Positions 23,593-32,923 of a stretch of 64,000 nucleotides of DNA are shown in pieces. Position 1 is the first letter of the stretch. Each line of letters starts with the position of its first letter. The position numbers were made by a program, and so were the translations under genes. This DNA is from Chromatocurvus sp046260765 (GTDB taxonomy: Bacteria > Pseudomonadota > Gammaproteobacteria > Pseudomonadales > Halieaceae): contig JBHEOO010000013.1 in assembly GCA_046260765.1 (NCBI GenBank), forward strand, positions 1 through 64,000. The letters run 5' to 3'. The notes under the pieces are model-generated. The model worked only from the letters and a program-made list of their open reading frames with translations, searched no databases and had not been told where the DNA came from.

Positions 23593-24969
23593 TTGGCACC
23601 TTTAACTGTGTTCTCCCTCTTTACGCTGAAAGAATTGTTTCGCCTGGCATTGCCGATGGTCGTGTCGCAGGGCGCATTCGCCCTGATGATGTTTGCAGAT
23701 CGGTTCTTTCTGTCGCGCATCGATTCCGTGCACGTTGCGGCCTCCCTCGGCGGCGGCGTGACATTTTTTGTGTCCATCTGTTTTTTTACCGGCATTGTGT
23801 CTTACGCAAACGCACTGGTCGCCCAATACTACGGAAGACGGACGCTTGAGTTCTGTCCCCGGGTGGTCACCCAGGCGGTGTACATTGCGCTGGCCAGCCA
23901 GCCGATTCTGCTGCTGGTAACCCTTCTGGTGGGCCAGTCATTCGCCGCCATCGGTCACGATCCGGCCCTGGTAGCGCTAGAGAAGCCCTATTTTCAGGTG
24001 TTGATGGCGGGCTCCTTCTTCTTCCTGGTCAAGAACGGACTGGCGTCTTACTTCACTGGCATTGGCCGCACCAGGGTGGTCATGATCAGTGACGTGATTG
24101 GTGTACTGCTTAATATTCCGCTCAGTTACGCGCTGATTTTCGGTAAGTTGGGCCTGCCCGCTATGGGCATTGTCGGGGCGGCGTTGGGCACTGTTATCGC
24201 CGGTATACTTACAATCGGTATTTATGCCGTATTTTATTTTAACCGCATTCACGTGGAACAGTTCAAGGTGCGCGAGTCATTCCAGTTCGACCGTACCATC
24301 ATGCGGCGGTATCTCAGGCTGGGCTTCCCATCCGGGCTGGAATTTTTCATCAGTATGGCAACCTTTAACATCTTTATGCTGCTTTTTCAGTCGTACGGCA
24401 TCACCGAGGGCGCCGCCATGGCGATCGTATTCAACTGGGACATGCTGTCGTTTGTCCCCATGATGGGCCTGAGCATTGCCATTATGAGCCTGATTGGACG
24501 TCATGTCGGTGCAGACGATATGTCTCGCGCGACCCAGGTAATCAGCTCCGGCTGCGTGATTGGATTGACATACTCCGGTGTGCTCGCCGTCTGCTTTTTC
24601 CTGTTCAGGGTCGATCTGCTCGAAGTGTTTGCGAGCCCGGGGGAGGACTTTTCGGCGATTCGCGGCATCGGCTCGAAAATGATGATCGGCATGGCCTGTT
24701 ACGTGATGGCAGACGCGGTCATTCTTGTCTGCAGCGGCACACTGCGCGGGGCGGGGGATACCCGCTGGTTGATGATTGCGTCGATCGCCCTTCATGTGGT
24801 CATGCTGTTGGTGCAGCTCGTGGTTATTCTTTTGCTTGAACAGGGGCCTCTTGTCAGCTGGTCAGTGTTTGTGGCGACCCTCGTGCTGAATGCCGTGATA
24901 TTTGCCGCGCGAGTGTTCTCTGGCCGCTGGCGACAGCCGGAGCGTCTTGCGCGGGTAATGGCACACTGA
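23593..24969 (+). CDS. MATE-family efflux transporter
   Basis: A 458-residue, roughly 12-helix multidrug and toxin extrusion family protein; these exporters move organic cations or metabolites out against Na+ or H+. The opening LFRLALPMVVSQGAFALMMFADRFFLS and the second-half repeat GFPSGLEFFISMATFNIFMLLF are typical, as is GTLRGAGDTRW in the C-terminal half. The start is uncertain: TTG 23593 and GTG 23608 both lack a good ribosome site; the conserved region begins at about codon 12. Convergent with the acyltransferase gene, 55 bp away. Substrate unknown. Confidence 0.88.
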   Translation: MAPLTVFSLFTLKELFRLALPMVVSQGAFALMMFADRFFLSRIDSVHVAASLGGGVTFFVSICFFTGIVSYANALVAQYYGRRTLEFCPRVVTQAVYIALASQPILLLVTLLVGQSFAAIGHDPALVALEKPYFQVLMAGSFFFLVKNGLASYFTGIGRTRVVMISDVIGVLLNIPLSYALIFGKLGLPAMGIVGAALGTVIAGILTIGIYAVFYFNRIHVEQFKVRESFQFDRTIMRRYLRLGFPSGLEFFISMATFNIFMLLFQSYGITEGAAMAIVFNWDMLSFVPMMGLSIAIMSLIGRHVGADDMSRATQVISSGCVIGLTYSGVLAVCFFLFRVDLLEVFASPGEDFSAIRGIGSKMMIGMACYVMADAVILVCSGTLRGAGDTRWLMIASIALHVVMLLVQLVVILLLEQGPLVSWSVFVATLVLNAVIFAARVFSGRWRQPERLARVMAH

Positions 24970-25024
24970 GGGCGAATGGCGTCAGGAGCGCTTGCTGGAC
25001 GGACGGAAAAGGGGACGGTTTGTC

Positions 25025-25915
25025 CTACAGGGTGAGCAGTCGTCGCAGCATACCGTGCCTTCCGCGTTCGTTCTGCCGAAGCTGCAACAGCTCGTCGAGC
25101 TGGCTGTCTATTTCATCGGCTATGCGTTCGCGGATGGCGCTGCGGGTTTTCGCGGCGAGACGACGCCCCCGGTGTGCCGACAGGTCGACCGCGTCGCCAA
25201 AGCCAAGGTAGCAGGGCTCCGGCCGCGGCAGCAGCGAGCCGAGCATGCCTCTTGCGAGTGGCGGTATAAGGTCGCGACGCATGTCCGGATCAAGGAGTCC
25301 CGCGCGCATCAGTCCACGGCCTAGAATTGTATCCGGCAGGTCCTCGCCCTCAATCAGGTGCTGGTAGAAATCGTCTGGGCCCACAAGCCCGAACGGGACA
25401 ATCGTGTAGCCCTGCTCCGCCGCCAGTCGCACAAAACCGTCGCGATCCTTCCACTGTAGTCTGTAGTTCTCCCGCGCGGCCTTGACCGCCTCGTGAGCAC
25501 CTCCGGGGAAGACCAGCAGATCGTGGCCCCGTGACATGAGTGCCCGACAGACATCCGGGTGCCCCATGGTCGCGCCGTGTTTCAGCAGGGCTGAAGCGAT
25601 GCGCGGATCGGTAAACAGAAACTTGTCGCCCATGGGTCTTAGAAAACGTGTGTAGTCGCGCAGCATGAGCGGCACCACTATGAGGCCATCAACGGCAAAC
25701 AGACCGTGATTGCCAACGAAAAGACAGGGCTTCTCGGGAATTCTCTCCGCCCCGAAGACCTGGGGCTTGAACCAGGTCTGAACCAGCTGATAGAGAATGT
25801 CCAGCTCCCAGCCGCCCATCGGCTTGGCGGCCAGAGCGCGGCGGATATGACGCCGCCGTGCATCAGGATTGTCGAGCGGCGCGTTGTCACTGCGGAATAT
25901 GGGATTACTGGCCAT
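25025..25915 (-). CDS. PlsC-like acyltransferase (LPLAT superfamily)
   Basis: A 296-residue lysophospholipid-acyltransferase-like protein. The catalytic block is NHGLFAVDG (family HxxxxD: His-Gly-Leu-Phe-Ala-Val-Asp, one residue longer than the classic NHxxxxD when counted from His), and the glycerophosphate-binding block is VFPGGAHEAVK. Such proteins without transmembrane helices resemble the diacylglycerol-acyltransferase-like branch (IPR007130/DAGAT type) found near bacterial storage-lipid genes, so it may handle an acyl-CoA and a neutral lipid or lysolipid. A weak ribosome site precedes the ATG. Substrate unknown. Confidence 0.82.
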   Translation of the reverse strand: MASNPIFRSDNAPLDNPDARRRHIRRALAAKPMGGWELDILYQLVQTWFKPQVFGAERIPEKPCLFVGNHGLFAVDGLIVVPLMLRDYTRFLRPMGDKFLFTDPRIASALLKHGATMGHPDVCRALMSRGHDLLVFPGGAHEAVKAARENYRLQWKDRDGFVRLAAEQGYTIVPFGLVGPDDFYQHLIEGEDLPDTILGRGLMRAGLLDPDMRRDLIPPLARGMLGSLLPRPEPCYLGFGDAVDLSAHRGRRLAAKTRSAIRERIADEIDSQLDELLQLRQNERGRHGMLRRLLTL

Positions 25916-26045
25916 TGATGTTCACGGGCTGAAAACGTGACTTGAGTATATCGAGTTGCAGGTCTCCCTGCAGCGACGGTCATCTTCTACCGGCCCGGTA
26001 TTTCGGCTAGAGTGACCCGTTGTCCAACGTGGAAAGATCAATGTC

Positions 26046-27182
26046 ATGAGTGAAAAAAACCTGCAAATACAGTCCCTGCTGCGAGAAGACAGCACGCTTG
26101 AAATAGCCCTGGTGGAAGTGCCGGTTCCCAGCCCCGGGCCCGACGAAGTGTTAGTGCGCGTTGATGCAGCGCCGATCAACCCCTCGGATCTTGGCCTTCT
26201 GTTCGGTGCTGCCGATATGAACACAGCGACGGTCGGCGGCGATAGCGAGCGTCCGGTCATTACCGCGCAGGTACCCGAAAACGGAATGCGCATGATGGCC
26301 GGACGGGTCGGGCAGTCTCTCGCGGTGGGTAACGAAGGCGCCGGCGTGGTCGTCGCTGCGGGGGAATCCGATGCAGCACAGGCCCTTCTGGGGAGGACCG
26401 TAGGCGTCTTCGGTGGTGAAATGTATAGCCAGTATCGTTGCGCTAACGCGATGCAGTGCCTGCCTTTGCACGAGGGTACGACGGCGGTTCAGGGGGCGTC
26501 GTGTTTTGTCAATCCGATGACGGCACTCGGCATGGTGGAGACCATGCGCATGGAAGAGCACCCAGCGCTGGTACATACGGCAGCCGCCTCGAACCTGGGG
26601 CAGATGCTCAACCGTATCTGTCTCGCCGACGGCGTGCCTCTGGTGAATATTGTGCGCAAGCCCGAGCAGGAAAAAATCCTTGCAGACCTTGGTGCAGCAC
26701 ACGTGGTGAATTCGTCTGCGGATGATTTCATGGGCGCGCTCACCGCCGCTTTACAGGATACACGTGCAACGCTCGCGTTTGATGCGATCGGTGGTGGCCG
26801 GCTGGTGAGCCACATTCTTTCCGCGATGGAAAGTGTTGCGGTGGCGAATATGACGGAATATAGCCGCTATGGTTCCGCTGTCCACAAACAGGTATACATC
26901 TACGGTGCGCTGGATATTTCGCCGACCACGCTGCAGCGCAGCTTTGGCTTTGCCTGGGGCGTGGGCGGCTGGCTGTTGCCGAATTTCCTGCAGCGGGCGG
27001 GCACAGAGCGCATGCTGCGTATGCGTCAGCGCGTGGCCGACGAAATCAGCACGACCTTCGCCAGTCACTACAGCCGCGAGGTATCACTGGCCGAGGCGCT
27101 GACGCTTGAGGCCATGGGTGCTTATGGTCGTCAGGCAACCGGCGAGAAGTACCTTATACGCCCGCAGCTGTCTACAGGTTGA
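26046..27182 (+). CDS. MDR-family zinc-type dehydrogenase/quinone-oxidoreductase-like protein
   Basis: A 378-residue medium-chain dehydrogenase/reductase. The N-terminal GroES-like part has PGPDEVLVRVDAAPINPSDLG and VGNEGAGVVVAAGE. The NAD(P)-binding Rossmann part around residues 170-260 reads HTAAASNLGQMLNRICLADG, LGAAHVVNSSADDF and FDAIGGG. The usual zinc ligands of alcohol dehydrogenases are not seen, which points to a quinone-oxidoreductase or enoyl-reductase type. GGAAAGA lies about 9 bp before the ATG. The 3' end overlaps the convergent HAD gene by 11 bp. Substrate unknown. Confidence 0.85.
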   Translation: MSEKNLQIQSLLREDSTLEIALVEVPVPSPGPDEVLVRVDAAPINPSDLGLLFGAADMNTATVGGDSERPVITAQVPENGMRMMAGRVGQSLAVGNEGAGVVVAAGESDAAQALLGRTVGVFGGEMYSQYRCANAMQCLPLHEGTTAVQGASCFVNPMTALGMVETMRMEEHPALVHTAAASNLGQMLNRICLADGVPLVNIVRKPEQEKILADLGAAHVVNSSADDFMGALTAALQDTRATLAFDAIGGGRLVSHILSAMESVAVANMTEYSRYGSAVHKQVYIYGALDISPTTLQRSFGFAWGVGGWLLPNFLQRAGTERMLRMRQRVADEISTTFASHYSREVSLAEALTLEAMGAYGRQATGEKYLIRPQLSTG

Positions 27183-27993
27183 AGCGCTCGCGCAGGAAGC
27201 GCGCGATACCGTCTGCATCGTGATGACCGATCACCGCCGTGGCCGCCGTCTTGACGTCGGCCTTGGCGTTGTCGGGCGCGTAGGCTTCATCGGCGAGCTT
27301 GAACATGCTCAGGTCATTGTCGCTGTCGCCGAAGCAGATAACGCGTTTCAGGCCCAGCTCGTCCTTCAGCGTGGTCACCGCATCGCCTTTACTACCGCCG
27401 CGGTGGTGAATATCAACCCAGTACAGATCACTGTCCTCAATGGCGCTGCCCATGTAGGCCACCAGGCCGTCTTCGTCTGCAATACTGTCTACCACGCGGC
27501 GAATGGCGGCTTCGGGACCGATGGCGCTGACGTTGGTGATATCCGCTGCCGCCGGCAGCTTCGACAGGTGTTCAAGAGGCAGAGGTCCGTCCTTGCCCAG
27601 CATTCGCGCGAGCCGGGATTCTGCAGCGTTGAGTGTGGGCGGGTGATAAATGGCGTGTCGATCACCAGGCTCCAGCGTGAACAGGAAGGGCGCGACGCCC
27701 TCGCGAATAAAGCCCTCGAGTACGTGCTGAATTTCCGCCTGTGTCAGCAGAAAGCGGTGGCTGTACCCCTGCTGATCCGGATTCCAGATCACAACCCCGT
27801 TCTTGAAAATCTGTGGCAACGAAAAGCCATGGCCGTCCAGCAGGTCGCGTGCACCGTGTAGCGTACGACCGGTCGCTACCGTGTAGGCGACATCGCGCTC
27901 ACGCAACAGTGCCAGCGTTTCGCGCGTGAATGCGCTTATCTTTGAGGACTTGTCGAGCAGCGTCCCATCGAGGTCAAAAACAATCAATTCCAT
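27172..27993 (-). CDS. HAD-superfamily phosphatase (Cof type)
   Basis: A 273-residue Cof-like HAD hydrolase: motif I VFDLDGTLLDKSS with the nucleophile Asp 7, motif II TVATGRT, motif III lysine in GGSKGDAV, motif IV CFGDSDNDLSMF. The long cap between motifs II and III is of type C2. These enzymes dephosphorylate sugar phosphates or nucleotides in the cytosol. The 3' end overlaps the MDR gene by 11 bp, in convergent orientation, and the start is 161 bp from the divergent oxyR. Substrate not predictable. Confidence 0.88.
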   Translation of the reverse strand: MELIVFDLDGTLLDKSSKISAFTRETLALLRERDVAYTVATGRTLHGARDLLDGHGFSLPQIFKNGVVIWNPDQQGYSHRFLLTQAEIQHVLEGFIREGVAPFLFTLEPGDRHAIYHPPTLNAAESRLARMLGKDGPLPLEHLSKLPAAADITNVSAIGPEAAIRRVVDSIADEDGLVAYMGSAIEDSDLYWVDIHHRGGSKGDAVTTLKDELGLKRVICFGDSDNDLSMFKLADEAYAPDNAKADVKTAATAVIGHHDADGIARFLRERFNL

Positions 27994-28154
27994 GCTATTG
28001 CGATGTCCAGTCGGTTGTGGCGCCGCCGCGTGCCGGCTCCTGTTGAAACGTGAATATAGTACGTGAGGTAGATCGTTACGTCTTTCATAAGTTCGAAAAC
28101 TGTTGGTACTATCTATCGATATTTTCGATGACGCAATCTGAACGGAACGTCGCT

Positions 28155-29063
28155 ATGAGCCGACAGCCAACTCTCAAGCAACTGCGCTATCTGATTTCAC
28201 TGGCGGAGCACGGGCACTTCGGACACGCGGCGCGTGCCTGCCACGTGTCCCAGTCAACGCTCAGTGCGGGTATTCTCGAGCTGGAGGATGTGCTCGGCGC
28301 GCCGCTGGTGGAGCGCAACAACCGTCGGGTGATCCTGACACTTCTGGGTGAGGAGGTCGTGCAGCGTGGCAAGAACGTCATGCTTTCAGTTGAAGATATC
28401 GTGGCCTGTTGCCGGGCCGCCGCCGAGCCCTTTAATGGGGCTATGCGCATCGGCGTGATTCCGACGATAGCGCCGTTCATTTTACCGGGGTTGCTGAAGC
28501 GGCTACGGGACGAGCACCCCGATTTTCGTCTGTTTATCCGCGAGGATCTCAGTGAAAACCTGACCGAGGCGTTGAGCCGGGGAGAGCTGGACGTCCTGTT
28601 GCTGGCGCTGCCATACCCCGTGCAGGGCGTGGATGAGTTTCCGCTGTTTGAGGATGAGTTCTTGCTTGCCTGCCCGGAAGGGCACCCTCTGGCATCGCTG
28701 AAGCGTCTGACCACGAAAGACCTGAAAGGTGCCGACCTCCTCCTGCTCGAAGATGGGCACTGTCTGAGAGAGCACGCGCTTGAGGCCTGCAAGCTGCGCG
28801 ATTCCGACGTCAGCGTTCCCTACCAGGCAACGAGCCTGAACACGATTGTGCAGATGGTGGCGAACGGCATCGGCGTAACCCTGCTGCCTAAGATGGCACT
28901 CGACGCCAACGTGCTTCTTGGGACGAGGGTTCAGGTTTCGCGATTTTCGGAAAAGGGAATTACGCGCACCGTCGGTCTCATGTGGCGTCGCAACACGCCA
29001 AGGCAGCCGGAATTCCGACAGCTCGGCGCGTTTATCCGGGAGGCACAGCGCAACGTTGCCTGA
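28155..29063 (+). CDS. oxyR: Hydrogen-peroxide-sensing regulator OxyR
   Basis: A 302-residue LysR regulator with HTH LKQLRYLISLAEHGHFGHAARACHVSQSTLSAGILELE. The effector domain keeps both redox cysteines of OxyR: Cys 203 in EDGHCLREH and Cys 212 in LEACKLRD, at the same 9-residue spacing as E. coli Cys 199/Cys 208, followed by QATSLNTIVQMVANGIGVTLLP. The start at 28155 (MSRQPTLKQ) matches the family; upstream in-frame ATGs lack a ribosome site. The DNA just upstream is AT-rich and contains TACTATCTATCGAT, where an autoregulatory OxyR site could lie. No katG/ahpC neighbour; it is convergent with ygiQ. Confidence 0.93.
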   Translation: MSRQPTLKQLRYLISLAEHGHFGHAARACHVSQSTLSAGILELEDVLGAPLVERNNRRVILTLLGEEVVQRGKNVMLSVEDIVACCRAAAEPFNGAMRIGVIPTIAPFILPGLLKRLRDEHPDFRLFIREDLSENLTEALSRGELDVLLLALPYPVQGVDEFPLFEDEFLLACPEGHPLASLKRLTTKDLKGADLLLLEDGHCLREHALEACKLRDSDVSVPYQATSLNTIVQMVANGIGVTLLPKMALDANVLLGTRVQVSRFSEKGITRTVGLMWRRNTPRQPEFRQLGAFIREAQRNVA

Positions 29064-29151
29064 GTGTCGTGTCCGTCGCAGCACTGTCGTTCGGCGGGGA
29101 AGAAAATCTGTTTTCGTGGGCCACGGGTGAAAGGCTGGTGTTTTCGCGTGC

Positions 29152-31287
29152 CTATTTTGCCCGGCGAGCGGCTCTCCCCGGCATTCTTGGCAGGCCATTG
29201 TGCTGCGTGGCGAAAGGTTTGGCGCCGGGTGGTACCCTGGGGTGGCGCTTTGCGGGCTGTCGCGCCGGCACCAGATGCATCTTGCCGTTGCCGATCAGTC
29301 GGGCCTTCCCCATTTTCTTCAGCGCGGTGCGCAGCGCCGGCCAGTTGTCTGGATCGTGGTAGCGAAGGAAGGCCTTGTGCAGGCGGCGCTGGCCCAGTCC
29401 GGCCACTGCCGAGACACTTTCACTGTCTCGGGTGACGCGCTTGAGCGGATTCTTGCCGCTGTGGTACATCGCGGTTGCGGTAGCCATTGGCGACGGATAG
29501 AAGGTCTGCACCTGGTCAGCGCGGAAGTTGTTGCGCTTCAGCCAGAGTGCCAGATTGAGCATGTCCTCATCCCGTGTGCCAGGGTGCGCGGCGATGAAGT
29601 AAGGGATGAGATACTGCTTCTTGCCGGCCTTCTTTGAGTACTTTTCGAACATCTCCTTGAAGCGGTCATAGGTGCCGATTCCCGGTTTCATCATTTTTGA
29701 CAAGGGGCCATCTTCCGTGTGCTCCGGTGCAATTTTCAGGTAGCCGCCCACGTGGTGAGTAACAAGCTCCTCAACATACGCCGGCGTTTCCACGGCAATG
29801 TCATAGCGCAGGCCAGATGCGATGAGAACTTTCTTGATGCCGGGGAGCTCTCGCACCCGGCGGTACAGATGTATCAGCGGCGTCTGGTCTGTGTTGAGGT
29901 TCTTGCAGATGCCGGGATACACACAGCTCAACTTGCGACAGGCCGCCTCGACCTCGCTGCTCTTGCAGGCAAGCCGCCACATGTTTGCCGTGGGCCCGCC
30001 CAGATCGGAAATGACGCCGGTAAAGCCCGGTGAGCTGTCACGAATGGCCTCCACCTCGCGCACGATGGAGTCCTCCGAACGATTCTGGATAATACGACCC
30101 TCGTGCTCGGTGATAGAGCAGAAGGTGCAGCCGCCAAAACAGCCGCGCATGATGTTGACTGAGTGCCGGATCATGTCGAAGGCGGGTATGACGGCATCGC
30201 GATAGGCGCGGTGTGGCTTGCGGGTGTAGGGCAGCTCAAATACGCCGTCGAGCTCATCTGTGCTCAGCGGTATCGGCGGTGCGTTCAGCCATACATCGCG
30301 ATCGCCATGGCGCTGCACCAGTGGCCGGGCGTTATGCGGATTGGTTTCCTTGTGCAGGATGCGTGAAGCGTGCGCGTATAGTGCGCGATCTTCCTTTACC
30401 TGTTCATAGGCGGGTATCCGGATCACCGCCGGACGCGAATCATCTTCCCGGTCGAGAAAGCGCACCGTGCTGATCTCTGCCTGCTCACCGTTCTGCCCTG
30501 CGCTGTCCGGGTCCGCAGTGCTACATGCCTCGGTTCGCGTATCGATGTAGGGGTTGATCGGATCACTGACCGGGCCGACGATATCAATGTGGGTGGAGTC
30601 GATTACGCGATAGTCGCCCGGTGTCTGCTTGCAGACGAAGGCTGTTCCGCGGAGGTCGCGAATGTCGCGAATGTTCTCGCCAGCGGCAAGGCGATGCGCG
30701 ACGTCGACGATGGCGCGCTCGGCGTTGCCGTAAAGCAGCAGGTCGGCGCGGCTGTCGAGAAGAATAGAGCGGCGAACCTTGTCACTCCAGTAGTCGTAGT
30801 GGGCGATACGGCGCAGACTGGCCTCAATGCTCCCTATCACCAGCGGCACGTCCCGGAAGGCCTCGCGCACCCGTTGGCTGTAGACCACGACCGCGCGGTC
30901 GGGTCGCCGACCGCCTTCGTTGCCCGGTGTGTAGGCATCGTCGTTGCGCCGTTTGCGGTCGGCAGTGTAGCGATTGATCATGGAATCCATGTTGCCGGCG
31001 GCAATGCCGAAGAACAGGTTGGGTCTGCCCAGTACGGTGAAGGGCTCGGCGCTGGTCCAGTCAGGCTGGGCGATGATGCCGACGCGGAACCCCTGCGCCT
31101 CAAGCAGACGGCCGATGACCGCCATACCGAAGCTGGGATGATCGACGTAGGCATCTCCGGTAACGATAATGATGTCGCAGCTGTCCCATCCCAGGGCATT
31201 CATTTCCTCTCGCGACATGGGGAGTTCGGGTGCGGTGCCGAAGCACTCGGCCCAGTAGCGGCGGTGACTGAAGATATTGCGTGGCAT
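29152..31287 (-). CDS. YgiQ-family radical SAM protein
   Basis: A 711-residue protein of the YgiQ (UPF0313) family. It has the N-terminal B12-binding-like domain (GWDSCDIIIVTGDAYVDHPSFG) and a radical-SAM barrel with the Fe-S motif RGCFGGCTFCSITEHEG at about residue 378. The C-terminal part includes FYPSPMATATAMYHSGKNPL, the DUF3362 region. The reaction is unknown, though the family is widespread. Length is normal. It is monocistronic, between the convergent oxyR and the Kv channel gene, 57 bp downstream of the latter on the same strand. Confidence 0.92.
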   Translation of the reverse strand: MPRNIFSHRRYWAECFGTAPELPMSREEMNALGWDSCDIIIVTGDAYVDHPSFGMAVIGRLLEAQGFRVGIIAQPDWTSAEPFTVLGRPNLFFGIAAGNMDSMINRYTADRKRRNDDAYTPGNEGGRRPDRAVVVYSQRVREAFRDVPLVIGSIEASLRRIAHYDYWSDKVRRSILLDSRADLLLYGNAERAIVDVAHRLAAGENIRDIRDLRGTAFVCKQTPGDYRVIDSTHIDIVGPVSDPINPYIDTRTEACSTADPDSAGQNGEQAEISTVRFLDREDDSRPAVIRIPAYEQVKEDRALYAHASRILHKETNPHNARPLVQRHGDRDVWLNAPPIPLSTDELDGVFELPYTRKPHRAYRDAVIPAFDMIRHSVNIMRGCFGGCTFCSITEHEGRIIQNRSEDSIVREVEAIRDSSPGFTGVISDLGGPTANMWRLACKSSEVEAACRKLSCVYPGICKNLNTDQTPLIHLYRRVRELPGIKKVLIASGLRYDIAVETPAYVEELVTHHVGGYLKIAPEHTEDGPLSKMMKPGIGTYDRFKEMFEKYSKKAGKKQYLIPYFIAAHPGTRDEDMLNLALWLKRNNFRADQVQTFYPSPMATATAMYHSGKNPLKRVTRDSESVSAVAGLGQRRLHKAFLRYHDPDNWPALRTALKKMGKARLIGNGKMHLVPARQPAKRHPRVPPGAKPFATQHNGLPRMPGRAARRAK

Positions 31288-31343
31288 GACGATCCAGAAA
31301 TTATCGCGATAACCCGCTATTATAGCGTAAAGACTGCGGCAAA

Positions 31344-32261
31344 TCAGTCAGACTCTTTCGCCGCTTTTTCTGCTTTTTTCGCTTTAGCCACGTTCGCACT
31401 CTTATCCCCTTTTTCCTCATCTTCATGCAGCGCGGCACCGCAGAACCTGCAGTGCCTGGCGTCCGGCTCGTGTCCGGCGCGCGCGCATTGCGGACAGTTG
31501 AGAGTCAGCTTTTGCTGGCTGTGCGCCATGAGCTTTGACGTGAAGATGCCGGTGGGCACCGCAATAATCGCGTAGCCGATCAGCATGCCGACTGATGCGA
31601 TGGCCCTGCCAGCAGCCGTAACCGGCACGTAGTCGCCGTAACCGACCGTGGTGATGGTAACAATTGCCCAGTACACGCTCACCGGGATGTTGTCGAATCC
31701 GTTTTGCGGTCCTTCGATGACGTACATCAGGCAACCGAAGATGACCATTGTCATCATGACCATGAAGAAAAAAATGAAGATCTGCCGCGCGGATTGTCTC
31801 AGGGCCCCGGCGAGCAGGTTCGCCTCGTTGAGAAAGCTCAGCATCCGCAATACCCGGAAGACGCGGAGCACCCTCAACAGGCGGATGATCAGCAGCGGCG
31901 CTGCCTCGGGTATGAAAAAGGCAATGTAAGTAGGCAGTATCGACAGGAGATCGATGACACCGTAAACGCTGAGTGCGTAGGCGCGGCGGTTCTGTGCGAT
32001 CCAGATACGCAACAGGTACTCCAGCGTAAAGATCAGCGTGAAGCCCCACTCAATGCTCTTGAAGAGATCACCGTAGCGCTCATGGTAAGCCTGAATGGAG
32101 TCGGCCATGATAACGGTGACGCTGAGCAGAATGGCGCCGATGAGGGCCAGGTCAAACCATTTTCCCGCGGTCGTGCCGGTGCCGAAGACGACCCTGTATA
32201 ACCACTTCTGGAGCGCATTGCGCTCTTTCTTCTGGAGCGCAATGCGCTCTGGCTCACTCAT
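31344..32261 (-). CDS. Voltage-gated-type potassium channel with C-terminal zinc ribbon
   Basis: A 305-residue 6-TM ion channel. The S4-like helix carries regularly spaced arginines (IIRLLRVLRVFRVLRML), and the selectivity filter is TTVGYGDYVP. After S6 the chain ends in a zinc-ribbon pair (CPQCARAG and CRFCGAAL) and a Lys/Glu/Ala-rich tail. The N-terminus carries a direct repeat, ERIALQK-KERNALQK, from a 24-bp duplication (about 32208-32252). The ATG overlaps the tesA stop (ATGA), so the pair is probably coupled. It is likely an inner-membrane K+ channel; gating stimulus unknown. Confidence 0.9.
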   Translation of the reverse strand: MSEPERIALQKKERNALQKWLYRVVFGTGTTAGKWFDLALIGAILLSVTVIMADSIQAYHERYGDLFKSIEWGFTLIFTLEYLLRIWIAQNRRAYALSVYGVIDLLSILPTYIAFFIPEAAPLLIIRLLRVLRVFRVLRMLSFLNEANLLAGALRQSARQIFIFFFMVMMTMVIFGCLMYVIEGPQNGFDNIPVSVYWAIVTITTVGYGDYVPVTAAGRAIASVGMLIGYAIIAVPTGIFTSKLMAHSQQKLTLNCPQCARAGHEPDARHCRFCGAALHEDEEKGDKSANVAKAKKAEKAAKESD

Positions 32262-32923
32262 TCCTGCAGCAGGCTCAGGACATCCGCCAGCAGTCTGTCG
32301 ACAATCATCGACTGCGCGTCGCGGGTGGGATGGATGCCATCGTCCTGCATCAGGCGTGGCTCTGTAGCGATCCCCTCAAGCAGGAACGGACCCAGCTTGG
32401 CGCCGGTGGTTTTTGCCGCCGCGGAAAAGCTGCTGCGAAAGTCCGTGGCGTAGCGGGAACCATAATTGGGTGGTATCTCCATGGGTAGAATGAGAACAAG
32501 AGCGCCGGCCTCCTGCGCTGCTTCTGCCATGCTGATAAGGTTGCCACGCATCTGTTTCACCGGGTAGCCTCGCAGGCCGTCGTTGCCCCCGAGTTCGATG
32601 ATCACGGCGTCGGGTTCGTGCTGCTCGAGCAGCGCTGGCAACCTTCTGCGTCCGCCATCCGTGGTCTCGCCGCTGATGCTGGCGTTGATCGTTTTCACTG
32701 CGGCGCCATCACGGGTCAGGCGCTGTTCCAGCAGGGCTACCCAGCCTTCCTGCAGCGACATGCCGTAGGCGGCACTGATACTATCGCCGAGTACCAGTAA
32801 TCTTATTGATGCCGAATCCGCTGTTGCAGACAGTGTGAACAGTGCGCAGATCAGGCATCCGCTGCGCAGCAGCGCACGTAACGAGAACTGTTGGTAAGCC
32901 CGTCGCGAAGGGAAAGAGAACAT
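32258..32923 (-). CDS. tesA: Periplasmic lysophospholipase/acyl-CoA thioesterase I (arylesterase)
   Basis: An SGNH hydrolase of 221 residues. Catalytic blocks are visible: GDSISAAYGM (block I serine), the glycine in SGETTDGG, GGNDGLRG (block III) and DDGIHP (block V Asp/His). A signal-like hydrophobic segment LLRSGCLICALFTLSATA near residues 18-35 predicts export, as for E. coli TesA. Its apparent ATG at 32923 shares the CATG sequence with the ybbA ATG (32922), an extreme divergent overlap, and it lacks a near ribosome site; a later start is possible. It is divergent from ybbA-ybbP, the conserved arrangement. Confidence 0.88.
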   Translation of the reverse strand: MFSFPSRRAYQQFSLRALLRSGCLICALFTLSATADSASIRLLVLGDSISAAYGMSLQEGWVALLEQRLTRDGAAVKTINASISGETTDGGRRRLPALLEQHEPDAVIIELGGNDGLRGYPVKQMRGNLISMAEAAQEAGALVLILPMEIPPNYGSRYATDFRSSFSAAAKTTGAKLGPFLLEGIATEPRLMQDDGIHPTRDAQSMIVDRLLADVLSLLQE

